Below, one piece after another: positions 32,151 through 47,100 of a stretch of DNA of 64,000 nt. The position numbers and the translations under genes are program-made. Below the pieces are notes generated by a model. It was not told the DNA's origin and searched no databases. It saw only the letters and a program-made list of their open reading frames with translations. This DNA is from Ciona savignyi. Taxonomy: Eukaryota > Chordata > Ascidiacea > Phlebobranchia > Cionidae. Position 1 is the first letter of the stretch, and each line of letters opens with the position of its first letter. Location: NCBI GenBank assembly GCA_000149265.1, contig CH003267.1, forward strand, positions 307,374-371,373, written 5' to 3'.

Positions 32151-35100
32151 ATGTCTGCTGCACCATCAGCGCAGGCGTCCACCGATGATGGAAAAGTTTT
32201 TCTTACGGAAATAATGGATGAATGGTCTAAATTAGATGGCAATGATCCTGCTTTTAATCCTGTGGATATTTTAACCAGGTCAGGTCTCTGAATAATACGA
32301 TTTGACTTAAAATTATTGTTTAAATATTTCACCTACAGTCTGAATCATTAAACACGTTTAGAAATTTCATTTGTTTTAATTCTTAAAGCCATTTTAGTGT
32401 GCATTTGCATAAAAAACTCCAATGATTTACAAAAAAATTGACATGCTCCTTTCTATTCCAGACTATCTGAAAGATTTGAAACAGAAACTGCTGATTTTCA
32501 CAAGCAAGATCCTGATCCTTTTGATAATCGACATCCTGGTATTGTAGATATTGTTATTATAAACTTTTTATGTTTACGTTATGTTGTATTTTTTACAAAA
32601 TGTGGCAATTAAGGATCACCTTCCTAACAAACTGTAGCTTTTTAGAAAGTTTATTGAATATCAGTCTACTTTTATGACCTAAAAGAAACTAACAGATTAA
32701 AAAGATGATTATTTCACGTAACAATGGTAAATTAGGAAAGTTGGTGAAAAGAAAAAAAATGTAACTTATTAAAGAAATTAATTTTTTCCACATATCTACA
32801 AAACTGTAACATGCTTGTGAAATGTAATGAATTAGAATCATAAATAAACATCAATTTTTGTTCGTTTTATACCCAACAAACCACAAACCAATGATACCAA
32901 TGGCTTTTACTGTAGAAACAGGTATACAGTAATGTTAAACAGTAATTTTTTCCCAAGAAATCTTAATGTATACTTATCATTTTATGAATTAATTTTGGAA
33001 ATATTGGAAAACAGGGATAGGTAAAACTCTGGCAATCTTTAGATTACCTTATGACCTAGGCCAGGTTACCGGAAACTTTCTATTGTGTTAGTTGCAACCA
33101 TGGGCACACTCGCTGCAGTTTGCAACCAAAGATTGTCTGACCCGTCGTACCACTGAATTCAGAAAATAAATGTTTTCTAAATGCTTAAAAATTCAAAACT
33201 AATACGCAGGCTGTTGTTTTCCATCTTCATTTATTTACTCGCGGTTTGACATACAATTTAACAAGCTGATCCATTGCTTACAGTGTACATCATTCCAGAA
33301 CTGCTCCTTTGGAAAGTTATTGAAATTACTCACCAAGCAGCACAGCAATTTCATGGACAAAGTCATCAACACATACCTGTGCTCGGCCACGAAACCCGCG
33401 GACGCAGGATCACCGTCGGTGAGGGCAGCGGCGGCCCGGTTTCTGCTGGCTGTGATGCCAGGTCTTGATGTTGCTAAAATCTTTTCCAGCAGTGTAAGTC
33501 AACATCTATATATGCTAAATATTGCAAATTGTTTTTTGGGGGGAGGGGGCAAAAAATAGTATTGGTGTAACAAAACATTTTAGATATCGTTTACTGTTTA
33601 ATGATTTTTCTGTTTTCAAAATTTATTTTTGCTTATTCGAAGTATTAAGGAAACAAATGTAAACCTAGCCAGGATTGGAACATTAAGAAACAATTTTTAA
33701 ACCGGAATTTCAATTCTTCACATTCACATTTCAGAATGAAACCGTATCGTTACTGTATCGTTGGATCAAAACGAAGCCAGAACCATTACGCACCTACGCC
33801 ACAGGGATATTTTCATTCTTTCTCGAACACCAAGATCTCTGCTCGCAGAGACATGCAGAAAATGCAGCACTGGTAAATTGCGTCTGACGATATGTAATAA
33901 AAATACACGAATACCATTGTTTAAGCTTTACAGTATACTGCATTGGGGACAATTATATAAGGTCACCCCTATGTGGCAAAAAAAATTGTCATTCTTTAAC
34001 TTTTAAACTGGATTCAGTTGACAAAACTGCATTTTGGCTATGTTGATAATATTATTAGACTTTTTTCTTAACCTTGAAATGTCTGTTAAATAGCTTAAAT
34101 ATCAAATACAAATTTCGCTTAACACATTGATACAATACGGAACGTTACTTTAAAGTTACTTTAAAAAAATAGGTCAAACATTTTCTTATCCATTATACTG
34201 GCCTGTTTTTACATTTTTTACCCAACAGGTTCCAATTTTACTGAAACGCTTATGGAATTTAATCGAGCCTGGAAAATACCCAGAAGATGATAATACTTCC
34301 GAAGAAAGAACAAATACCTCTAGTACACCTTCAACAAAAGATCAATCATCAACAAACAATGAAACTGCGCAATGCTCCAACCATAAACAATCTTCCTCTT
34401 CGAAGAAGAGAAAACTTTCAGATTCACAAAACAACAGCAGTAAATCGAAAAAAGAAAAGCAAGAAGTCCTGCCGACTAAAAACAATAATTTTTCAAACGC
34501 GTCACCATCGTTGTCCCACGCTAAGAAAAAGGACTTTATTAGCGCACCTTTAATGAATGAACTCATGGACAGCGAAGTCAGTAACAGCAGTTGGTGAGTT
34601 CAGCAATTATGATTTACGTCATATAGTCGGGGTTATTTTTTAAAATGTAGCAATTTTACCTAACTGGTCCAACCATTTTGTAAATTGAAGTGTGAACAAT
34701 TTTTTATTTAGATAGGTACATTTAAGAAACAATAAAAAATATTGCCAGAAATGCTTTCTATTGACCAAATTGCCAATATATTTCAAAAATTAAGAAACTG
34801 GGTCTTAATAGGACTATAATCTAATGCTAACTAAAATAAAAGATTCGCGAGGTGATCTGACAATTGCCCATAACCCCGTTGGTCTTCCAATTCACGAGGA
34901 TAAACATGAATATCCTAATCCTATTTCAACAAATTGCACAAATTTATGTTAAGACCCATTTGAAAACAAAAACAAGTTCAGTCTATTACTATATGTATTG
35001 TTACTTGATGAAGGGTGGACATGATGCCGATTGTGATCGGTTGCTCCTACAGTCTCGCACCACCTCTCTCCAGCAGTGTGTGTGAGAGATATATTCTCAG

Positions 35101-38100
35101 CTTCCTTATTCCACTTGGTACGTATATGGGTGTTGCAACTATATATATTAATATCTTTATATATATTTATATATATTACTTTTAAAAACAACCAAAAAAA
35201 TACTTTTGCATTTGAAAATTTTGAGTTAAATTTTTTTGTACTTTGTAATGCTTTGGTCTAATTAGTTGAAACTTGTTATTTAAAAAAATTCTTTGGGGCA
35301 AAAGAGCAAAACAATGTTTTCTATCACAGGGGAATACCAAGACCTGCTTTCTGTGTTTCTTGAGTTGAACGCACTTGATTTGATCAAACACTATTTGGAG
35401 AAAAGTGTGTCAAACGATGGTCTGCTAACCTTTATAGCACTTCAGTTTTTTGCCTCACTACTCTGCCATAATAAGGTAAATCTTTCAATATTAAATGTAT
35501 ATAAGTTTTTAATTACAACATGTTACTATTTCGTTTACTGTTTACGGCCAAAAACACATCAAATTTCACGCGAGTAACGAAAATAAACACGCAATGTGTA
35601 TAATAAAAACGGTTGCAATAATAAGGATTTGTTGTTTATATCCTTATACCCCAATTATATAAAGAATGGTCGCGGTAAACGCTTTATTAGTTTTTTATTT
35701 CCAAGTGTAAATTCTTACTCGCAAGGCGTGCGTCACGTAGATGTTACACGAATTTTTGGCCTGTTGTACAATGTGTATAAGGATCACTCCGGGTGAATAT
35801 AGGGTGTTCACAGGTTTTGGAAATTTCTCTTGTTTAAGAAAAAAGCATGCTCACAATTGCTTTATCCAAAAAAATATATGTATTTCTAAATAAATACCAA
35901 ACCTAATCTCTTGTTTTGTTAAAATCTTGTTTTGTTGACTATATCAACCATCATGAGCATGAAAAAATTGTGTCCACCCAAAAATCCACTTTGATTTAGA
36001 GCTGTACAAAATCCATATTATATAATTTATTAAAAAGGTATTCATATAAGGGCATCTCTATAAGCATACAACTAATCAAAGCTGCGTTTTAAACAATGAA
36101 ATATTGTTCCAGATTGCTGCTGAATTTGTTGGGAACAGCGGCGTCCAGCGGTTGTTGTCGGTGATCCGACCCTCCATGGGTGCGAGTGGGGTGTCCATCT
36201 GCCTCTACTACCTTGCATACAACCGGGATGCAATGGACAGGATATGCCAACTTCCACATAAGGTTTGTTTATAGTGTGTGATTCATCTGTGTTGGACTAG
36301 TGAATTTCCCGACCCCCTGGCTGGATGAGCAATGGGCAAGCCACTCTTCGACACCCTTTGTTCTTGTCCTGTGTTGTTATCACCTAGTGTCGACTGGTGA
36401 TAAAATTAAAAAAACCATCACCTATTGACGGCCATAATAAAGTGGGATGCCGATAAGGCCGTAGATCCTGCCCTTGTAGGTGCTTCCTGCAGTATTCATG
36501 CTGATCAGTTGTTGCCTGTTGGGAAAGCCACTTAATAGGGAGACGTTACCTCGATACAGTGAGTTTAATCCATTTAAAACAGAACATATTTTAAACTTAC
36601 AATGCAGTTCAATAAATCCAACCAAATGACTGTAACGTCTGTAAGTGTGACATTTACCTTTCTTATATCTAGGATCAATGCTAGTTTATGTCCATATGTG
36701 TATTTTTACCTCATGTCAGTTTTGTTGTAGTGTAATAAGGTTTTAGCGAGTCTGCTTTTGCTGTCGAGTCTGTAGACAGGAGTTCGTTTCTTTTATAGTG
36801 AGCGTATGCCTACAAGCATTCGTATGGACTTCACATTGCCCCACCATCAGGTTTGACCGCACATCTACGATGGTTTAACCAATTTGTGATCCAGTTTCCA
36901 ACCACGTCTTCCACTTTCCTCCAGGTTCTACTGAACCTGGTGAAATACACAACATGGCTACTGGAGTGCTCTCATGACTCGGGAAGATGCCACGCTGCTC
37001 TTTTCTTCTCCATTTCTTTCCAGTTCCGGGTGATCTTAAAGCTTTTTGACCAGAGGGTGAGAAAAACGACGCTAAAATGTTTCTAAAGCATTTTTTAATC
37101 CGCAAACTTTAATTTTTTGGTTTTTCACTTTAGTTCAACACAAGGTTTGGTGACCACGTATGACTTTATGTATATTAAATAATTAATTTGATTATAGACA
37201 GGTTTTAATGACTGTTGTTGTTGTTTTTTTTTTTTTTTAAAGGTTTTGTTATAAATGTGTTATTATTTTACAAACAAAATTATATTCTATACTAAGGACA
37301 AGATAATAGGGGATAGAAACTTTCTTGATTTGTATTTATAACAATATAATTGAGAAAATTATAGTTAGGGTGAGTAATGGTACAAAAAAAGCATAATACA
37401 GTGTCTATAAAATTATAAATAAGATGTGCTTTGCTCCAATATTCGAACGTCAATTTATTTTTGTATGAACTGAAAAGAACCATCAAGCCAAATAGTACTT
37501 TGTATAATGAGAATGAGACAATTCTGGATTATATAACTAAGGCAGCGTGGTCCATCAACTTTTAACTTACGAGTCATTTCACTAAAACTTGACAGCTTGC
37601 AGGCTTCCAACAAAATAATCAGAAAAAGAACAGCTTAAACCATTGTGCCAACACCGCACTTCCTAGACATTTCACGGCAAGCATTGCTACATTAGCATAC
37701 AATCCTACATACACTTACTATGAACAAATAATTTACTGGCGAGACGCTATGATTCCAAAAACATTTGTGTGACGTAACAATAAATTCTTACAGTTGTAAT
37801 AAATTTTTCATGAAAAGTCTTTTAAGCTTGATTTACACAAGTCTTACGACTATCAAAAGATGCTATACTTGTTTTAGATAAAATTATTGACTGTATAAGG
37901 TATTGATACAAGAAATTAAAATACAATGTATTACAGAAACGCATTTGTAAGTGTATTATTTCAATAGGTCTTAATAAAAAAAGGATCATTTTACTCCCAT
38001 ATTATTTTCCCAGACATTTTAAAGCCATCAGATAGTTTTGAGATATTTATCTATAAAATATATTATCTAAAATATAAAATATCTTCGATAACCATAGATA

Positions 38101-41100
38101 ATTATTGAGCCATACGTTATTTTAAGATTTTATTTTAAATCCATAAGATAATTTTTTGAGCAAGAAAATATATTAACTATTAGATATTTTTCTACAACCG
38201 TATTTATTGAGCCGTGAGCCCGTGAGATATTTTAAGTTATTATTCTTGAACCATAAGATATTCATCCAGTCTTTCTTACTCCAGAATGGTCTCCGCAACC
38301 TTCTAAATGTGGTAAGCACGCTTCCCATTATGAGCGGGGATGTGGACCCAGTGGTTTCAGACGAAGAGAATCAGTACACTTATCGACAAGCTGCCCGGAC
38401 TGCTTGCGCCACTCTTAGAAAGTAAGGATTAGTTGGAATCTTATTTGTATTTCTAAAAGTATTATTACTTTAACCGCAATTTTAGGGTCTGATCAAAAAG
38501 CATAAATAATGTTTGAGAAAATTATAATTCTAAACGATTTGATGTCCTATAACAGGCGTTTTTTTAAAACACCCAATTTAAAGAAATTTTTTTAATACCT
38601 TTGTCTATTGTCTTTATCTTTTTTTCATTAATGTTTTGGAAGTTGGTTAGAAAATGCTCAATATCTAATAAGCTTACCTGTAGAATTGGAGCAATGCTCA
38701 CAGCGTTAATGGTTGTTCACACGTACTCAACATTGCACAGATATTTTGAGACACATCTCTTGATCAAGGTTCGATCAGTGAAGCAATTATTACAGGAAGA
38801 CACATCTCATCTAACCAGCCAATCAAAGGTAAATTTAAACCTTATCCGGTTTCCAAATAACATTAAGTACTAGTGTACTACCATAACCCAAACCTTGTCT
38901 GTTGTGTTATAAATATAGCTTTTATTTTAATAAGGTTAATACACAATGCCAGAGGAATATTATTTCGACATACTGAAGTTCTAGTTGCCATACAACTGGT
39001 TTAATGATTCCCATATTGCAACAACGTTTCATCGTCAATCACTTCTTTATTAAGGGTAATGATAAACAGAGAAATAGGGATTTATGGTTTAAAATTTACC
39101 AGAATAGCACAAAATTCTCTATAAACGTCTTCCCGTAGTTTTAAACTCAATTTTGTGGGGATGGTTTAGTTATTAAATTTCTGTATTCGATATTCATTTG
39201 CACGACTATAAAGAATCAATTATTTTCACAATGTTATGTGTCATGTTTCCATACCCATTGTTGGTCTAACAGAAGGAATACTAATATCACTACTTGGTTA
39301 AAACAGGTAATTTATGCAATCAAATCTTGTTATTTTGCCACCCTGTGGTAAAGTGGTATAGTAACAAGAGTGGGTTAGTAGAAATGGATAGTTTAACTAA
39401 TCTGTAGTATATTTGGTAGCAAGAGTGTTATATGACTGTAGCCCAATTATAAACCCCCATTACGATAGGATAGCATATTCATGTTTATCCCCATGAATGG
39501 GAAAACCAAGGGGGTTAACACACAGACAATCGTGAGATCACCTCGCGCCCATCGTCGGGTTACCAGAGCTATTGCGGTGTGTTGTGTATGATTTACATGT
39601 TCCTTTGTCCGTTATTTGCCTTGCCCAAGGACACAACCGACTAGCTAGCGAGCAGTTTTATATATGCAACTCTTCGGTTGAAAGGCGACGCACTAAACCA
39701 CCAGACTAATCTGACGGACAAATTCTAGGTGATAGATTGCGATCGCGAAAACGTGCTCGAATATTTGGATTTCCTCCTCGGTTTGGAGCAAAGTTACTCT
39801 GCAGTTCCCCCTTCTGTGCTCACCAACTGGCAACCTGTCCAATCCTTCATGAAACTTGATGGAACTCGACTGTTGCTGAAGGTTAATCATAAAAAAATAT
39901 TTTTCTTCAATGTCAAGCATTTTTGCTTTTATAGTAGTTTTTTAGTTTATTTTATTTTTGCTCCATAAAAACAAGTTTTTGCTCCATAAAAACAATTAAA
40001 AGAGAACATACTTTAAGTATACTTAAATATAAATTAATAAAAGCTTCAAATAGAGTAATTTGCTAAATGGGATCCTAACTAGCCTTATGTTAGTAAGTGA
40101 TGGGAAGGGAGTTCCCATCATCTGTAGATGGGAAGGGAGTTCCTTTTGTCAGGTTATCAAGTTGCATGATTGAATTTATGCTGCTTGTTAGCTCACAGGC
40201 ACATGGGGCAGTCCGACAAACGGATGTGAGATCAAAGTTTTTAACTCACTGGTTGGTTATGTCCCCCCGTGCACAATACTGTGCCAACATAGCTTGAAAC
40301 CAGTGGTTTAATTGGTTAAGATTAACAGTAATGTATCTTTTTAAACAATCTCTCAAGTAACCACTCATTGGACATAATGAACCACATGACGACGGTGTTG
40401 CGTTTTCCCATCCCTGTAGTAAACAAATGTTTTCCATCCTTACAAATGTAGAGTTCTCCTAGCTTTTACCGTTGTTGTTGAGTTGGTTTGGTGACAGAGA
40501 TTTTATTCGCAGCTGATAGTTCTCGCGTGTAAGTGGACGAGTTACAGTGGCAAAACTGAAACCCTGCGGTCTGCTCTTGACTGCCTTGCAGTGGTCACAC
40601 TGTCAACAAAGGCCCAACTTCAGCTGTGCGAGCAGATCAGTCTCCCCGAAGCATACGACCCGGAAACTGGCATCAGGTATGCTAGATCCGTGCCCACTTA
40701 TTATTATGCTGTTTAGGGTAGGTAGGAAGGATGTGTATCTTTATCCCCATGAATGGGAAAACCTAGGCGGTTAACACACGGGTAATTTTCAGATTACCTC
40801 GCGCCCACTGTCGGTTTACTGGAGCTCTTACAGTGTGTTGTGTATGATACAAGCATTCATTAATTTAGTAGAACCCATTATTGCTGGGTTCAGGCAATGT
40901 CCTTTAATGTCTTGCCAAATGACACTACCGCTAGCTACCGACCAGTTTCGAACCTTTAACCCTTTGCCTGAAAAGCATCGCACTAACCCATCAAGCTAAT
41001 CAGTCAGAATTTATGATGTATTGTTGGTTTACTAGGCATGGATGTGTGGGACGATGTATGTATTGGTGCTGGTTTGGGTCTAGGAATCTCCCTAACTCAC

Positions 41101-44100
41101 CCTAACAAGCCCAGGAATTTCATTTTATGCATTTATATTTACTATGGAATTGCGACAAACATGAAGGTTTTGTGCGAGTTTTTCAGTTAAAATATATTTC
41201 CGCATTGTGCGAGTGTCTGAACCATATCATCCCCAGCATACTGCTGAATGTGGCAGAAGGTGAAACTTACACCGGGGTGGAACCAGAAGCACAGAAGTCT
41301 GCACTTGCTGTTCTAGTCAACTGCGTCTGTGGACCTCTCTATAAAGTAAGACTCGCTGACATTAAAATTCCAAAGCTGCCCAACAACCCAACATTATTTG
41401 TTTTGTCGATTTATTTTTGATTGAAACTCTTTCCCATTTGAGAGGGTTCACTCTTTAAAACAGTCTTTTATTTTTTATTTTATATCAAAAAATCTATGTT
41501 TTCTTTTCAAATTGATCTTAACTTACATAACTACATGTTCTTAAAGTTATCTTTGCTTTTCAATTCAACTGAATTGTTTTAGATGAAGTGGTAACTAAAC
41601 ACCTCATAACCTTGATACAAAATATCCACAGACGAAAACTACGAAAATTAGACTCATTGCATTAATAGGATCGTGCTTACTGTAACATATCATAACTAGA
41701 AATGTATATAGCCTCACCCATCACATTAAGCTAGTTACTTGTAATTTTTGAGTAATACACCATGGTTGGTTAACTTCTTTAGTCTATGGGCCAGATGTGG
41801 GGAAATAAAGTGAATAGTATTTAATATGTTATTTACAGCATATGGTTAGATACTGTNNNNNNNNNNNNNNNNNNNNNNNNNNNNNNNNNNNNNNNNNNNN
41901 NNNNNNNNNNNNNNNNNNNNNNNNNNNNNNNNNNNNNNNNNNNNNNNNNNNNNNNNTGTGACTTCTCGACCTCCGAAATCTGACGAATGATTCGTGCTTA
42001 TTGTTGGGTGATGGTTAACACTAAATCCCAGACTAGTTATGCACTAAATACTAAAATTATTTTTTCAATTAAATGGAAGTCAAAGGCTCAAAGTCTCTCA
42101 TGCAAGAAAATAACAAAGCCGGTAGGTACTATTTAGTGTCTGGCATCTAACAATATCTTATTTTCCCACATCTGGCCCACCGACTAGAGAAGTTGCCCAC
42201 ACCTGCTTAGTACACCGTTTATTAAAATTGGAAGGAATTAGAAAAGTCCTGTCTTCACGTTTATAAAATTAATTGTTATTACCAATGTAATGAAACATCG
42301 ATTTAAAACCTTTATACAATCAACAATGTCTAGAGTAAAAAGAAAAACTGTCATATCTGAATCAGTATTTTTTTTTTAAATCGGATGATGCCCGTTTTAA
42401 CCACCCCCCCTCCCATCATAGTTTGACGGGGCTGTTGCAAGGGTGGTGAACGGGACTCCTCAAAGTCGTGCGGTGTCGAAATCGATTGATGAATCTCGGA
42501 AGAAAATTTGGGAATCCGTCAAAACGCACAACGGAATCAAGGTAACTTCAATCGTACAGCCATGTTTTGTAGTTCAATGCCATGCTGCTAGCTTATTGGT
42601 GTTGCTTGTCAGATTATCAGCCGATAGGATATAGGATCGAAACCAGCCGCTGTCTGTTCTGTCATTGTAGCTTAAATGGTAGAGATGCTGAAGTTAGGTA
42701 GCCAAGTCTTGCTCTATATTGACATGTGTGGCTAATCAACGCCAGCATGTAGCAATTTGCCGCAGCATTTACCTATGCAGACGCATAGGAATTTACTACG
42801 GCAATATTTATTGTCCATAATGACTGCTGCACTGATTAAATATTATGGGCTTTGGCATTTTTTTGGTCAGTTAACATATTGGTAGCGTGTAAGACCATCA
42901 GTTGAATGGTTGTGAGTTAAAACCGAGATTGTCTGGTTTGTTGTGTTATTATGCAACACAGTAGGCAGATGTTGGGTGAGCCCAGTGGTTGAATAGGTTC
43001 ACCAAAAACTGTAGCAAAAACTCGATTATAAGAAACATTATTCACTAGCTTCGGTATCCTTCTTGCACAAGGTACTCCGCATTTTATCCAGAATTACTAA
43101 CTCTTTAACACATAATTTGCGTTTGTAATATGATTAACTTGTTCCAGATATTGCTGCATCTACTGACCATAACTCAGCCTGCAGTGCACGCAGATGATTT
43201 AAGGCTGCTGGCATGCAAGGTAAGATTCTTTCTACCTATTCCATCGGTTAAATATACAATAATTGTTACATTTGCGTTTAAGTAGTAAAATATGCATTAA
43301 CCTGGTTAAATAATCATCAAATGTTTATTCCTAGGTTCAGTTTTGCCAGGTAACACAGTTTACTTTATCCGTATGCGAAGTGATTTGAAGGATATATATT
43401 TGCAATCACTATTTATACTTTGTATTTATATTCTTTTTTGTGCTAATATGTTTAATACTATGATTCTTTATTACTGTGCTGTTGAGAAAGACTACGCTTT
43501 TAATTGATCTTAGAAAGAGTCCTAGCATGATAATTCTTCTTTTCATTCTGTGCGTTGTGTAGACCTGTATTAGCAGGTAAAGCTTACATGTCAGGTTTGG
43601 TGAAAATAACGTTTCTTGCAGGCTTTGTGTGGGTTGTGCCGGTGCGAGTCAGTCAAACAGATTGCATCTATGCTCCCCATGTTCAACAACGGACAGCTGC
43701 AAGCGTTGACACGGCAACCCGTCATGCAAGATCGGAAGAAACATCATGAGCGATTTCGAAAGTACATGGAGGAGCTGACAGGTGGGTGGATGGAGCAAAT
43801 ATGTATCGTCTTGTAGAGCCAAAAATCTGTGCGAGACTTGTATGTTTACTCGCGTGGCGCAACGGTTTACTTATTTAGTATGTTTACTCGCGTGGCGCAA
43901 CGGTTTACTTATTTAGTATGTTTACTCGCGTGGCGCAACGATTTACTTACGTAAGCTTCCACACGCGAGTGAATTCTTGCTCACCCGAAATTAATAGGAT
44001 TTTTGGCCTTGCTATCGTATTTTTGCTGTACCAAGCATGCTTGGTTCTACATGTTCTATTGAAAAACACTATGTTTACATAATATTAAACCCGTTGCAAT

Positions 44101-47100
44101 AGGTTTGGTAACCTGGTTGTATGCACAGTGTAATCTGACAATTTGTTTTCAGTATCATAAATTCATAACATGAAAAAAGTAAGTTTGGACCCCAATCATT
44201 TGGCACCTTTGTAAAGAATTAAAACTTAACCCTTAGTTGTATTCCTTAAAGCAAACGTAATTCACTTTAATTTCCATCTTAATTTGCCATTAATTACAAA
44301 CCCTCCTGTACCTGCTATATTTTTCACTTAAACCTTCTTTACTTTTCCAGAGCAAGTCTCCGGAAAACCGAGTGCTTTCCGAATGGATTTAGAAAGTCTA
44401 AGGAAGGTAAAGTATTATTTTATTTTAACTCTTTCCGTCCCAACTCGCCATATATCGCGAGTTGGTGAGAAAACATGGTATTCCGCGTTGCACATAAATG
44501 GGTGCAAATCTAAAAAACGATTTCTCCGCAATGAGTAATGGTAGAGACCTCAGCTATGGCTCATTCGATCAAGGAAACCCTATATTTTATTCTCTGTAAT
44601 TTTCGTGGAGAAATATTAAAAATGCGAGGAGTGATAGCCTTTCTTTTTCAAGGCTTCGCCTCTTATTTCTATCGATTTTACACGAATTTACAAGTGACTA
44701 ACTCAGCCAATAGGAGTCGCGTTAACTTGCGGAGAAGCTCTTTTTGTCAAGCAAGTCTTTCTTTACATTCTCTGTGAATTTCGTGCCGTTGAGATAAAAA
44801 GGAGAGCGTTGGTGACGTTTTCGCAGCAGGCGGTTATGCTTCGTGTTCACCAAAGCATGAATCCAGCTGGGCCTGCTGAGCGCACGATAAAGAAAAAGGC
44901 GGCGAGACTAGCTAGTTCGGTGTGCCCTGCTTTGAAGAATATTGGATATAGTATTTGTGTTTGTTTGCTTTTGTATGCCCTTTTTACACTTCCTTCACTG
45001 TTCTTTTTTATACTTTTTACTATTTTAGTTCTACAAAACTAAAAACTTCAATGCGTTTTGGTTCAATTTTTCATAATATAGTTAGAATAATGGGAAATTT
45101 AAATTAGGAATAGTAAAAAAACTACTGAAGATACAAATACAGTTCAAATTTTCCTGAGTACAAAAACTATTACACAATCTACATTCCAATTTTCATATCA
45201 TTTGGGCTTACCAATAATTAGTGAGTATTTCGTTTGTCAGTGCACCTCAAAATTTTCAAAGTCGAGCAAAATTTTCTTTACATAAAAAGTGGTGTTCACT
45301 AAAGTTTACATAATATATTCTTTATTGGAGGTAGATTCTAGGTGTGCGGTTTGTTTAAAAGAGGGATAAATTATCTTTCCAACCATACTAAATATTAAAT
45401 CATAGCATAAATTTGTGAAAAACTGTGCTAATTTGAAAATGACCAAAAATTGTAAAAAACACTGCGGGACAGCATGTTTAAATTAATGCATTTGGCCGGG
45501 AGTGAAAGAGTTAACAAATTATTAAATTATTTCAACAAAATATTAAATTATTTCAGCAAAATATTTAATTATTTAAAAACAATATTATTTAACAAAATTT
45601 TAAATTTATAGTGTTTTGTTAAAATTAATATTTGTTTAAAAAGCGCAAAAAGATTATTTATAAGGGTGTTAATTTAATTGGGGGGTTTTTAAGAGGGTTA
45701 ATTTAGCTTAAACAAGTTGATTTAGTGGGTGATCTACTGAACTAAGGTTTAACTTCATCCGATCCATCCAGGCTCACATCGTGTCGCAAACGATGATCCG
45801 CTACGATAACCGGGAGCTCCTGCAGCTCATCCACAACCACCTCCAGTGGTCCGGGCTTCACACAAGCGCCGCAGCGTTGGCACGAGAGGCGTCACTGAAC
45901 ACACCGACCACATACAGTCCCTCCGTGCTCACCACGCCCAAGAACCTGCTTCGTCATGTGGGTGGAACTTGGTTCTTATAATTAATGGTGGTTAGGAAAA
46001 TGCATTGGTTAACTTTATTTGGATTAACAACCATAAAATCAATGTAAATAAATAAACATTTAAGTTACTTTTTGTGTTTTTATTAAATGTCATATTTTTA
46101 CGAAATTTCCAAATGCTACAAATAACCAAAAAAAAATCTTGAATCAATTGTTCCATTTTATTCCATTGATTAAATGTATATAACACAATGGGCTCTGATG
46201 ACATCGAGTCAGCTTTCCCAAAGGGACAACTGAAAAACTGGCACCCCAAGAACCTTTCGACTAAAACTTGGCTTTTTCAATAGATGTGCATGGTATCAAT
46301 AAATTATAATGGTATCTAACAACATTGCATGTTTGTCAATGGCTAGTACATTAAGCTTTAAATCAAATTCTTTTTATTTCTGACATTACATACTTTTTTA
46401 CCACAGTTGGTATCATCAGTAGTTTATTTAAATAGAACTTTCTAAATTCAAGTTTCTATTTGAATAATAAATTTTATTTTTTACTCTTAATGTCAATTGT
46501 TGCAACGAACATTTTGTTATCAACATTTGGGTTTGTAACTTTCTACTGGCGCCAGGGAATGGCAGGTGGCGGCGGGGATGCCACGGTGACGCCAAGCAGG
46601 AAGATCCATTTTATCCGAGGAACCCATGCGCTTGGGAACACCCCGACATTATCGTCACATTCGTCGCATGCCTATACTCCGGTGCATAAGGTATGATCAC
46701 TGTTGGCTACCTTTTGTAATCTTTTTTAACATTTCCAAAACTACGCATTTTATTCCACTAGTAAGATTCGAAATTTTTTGATCTAAAGCATGCATGGGCA
46801 ACATATGGCTTGTGGGCAGGGTCCCCGTGAAGGGATTCTGACCGGCCTTCAGGCTGTATCTAACCACACCCTGTAAGATATTGAATACTATTCATGTAAT
46901 AATCCGGCCCACCAAGGACTTTATTTTTCCACATCTGGTCCGCCGACTAGAGAAGTTACCCATCCCTGGTTTAAAGTATTGTGTAAAAGTACTACTAATT
47001 AAAATTGATATTTTGGATTATACAAGGTTTAGTTTTAATTTACGCATTATTTGTTTTTGCTTTTTTAAAAAAGGATAATTGAAAAAAGTATAGCCAAACG

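Noticed and set aside
33266-33280. Frameshift in DCAF1 exon 3
   Set aside because: With the first donor of exon 2 (32539) the frame breaks, but the GTAGAT donor at 32544 restores phase and keeps the conserved HPG, so no frameshift is needed.
34581-34593. DCAF1 exon 5 donor at 34594 (GTGAGT)
   Set aside because: It is a stronger-looking donor but leaves exon 6 out of frame. The GTAACA donor at 34581 keeps the frame. cDNA could overturn this.
41187-41236. Longer DCAF1 exon 13 starting at 41187
   Set aside because: It breaks phase with exon 12. The acceptor at 41236 joins in phase and gives the conserved [12 protein letters not shown].
44538-45042. Two open frames inside the piggyBac-like element
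   Set aside because: They are short, with no transposase DDD motif and no splice support.
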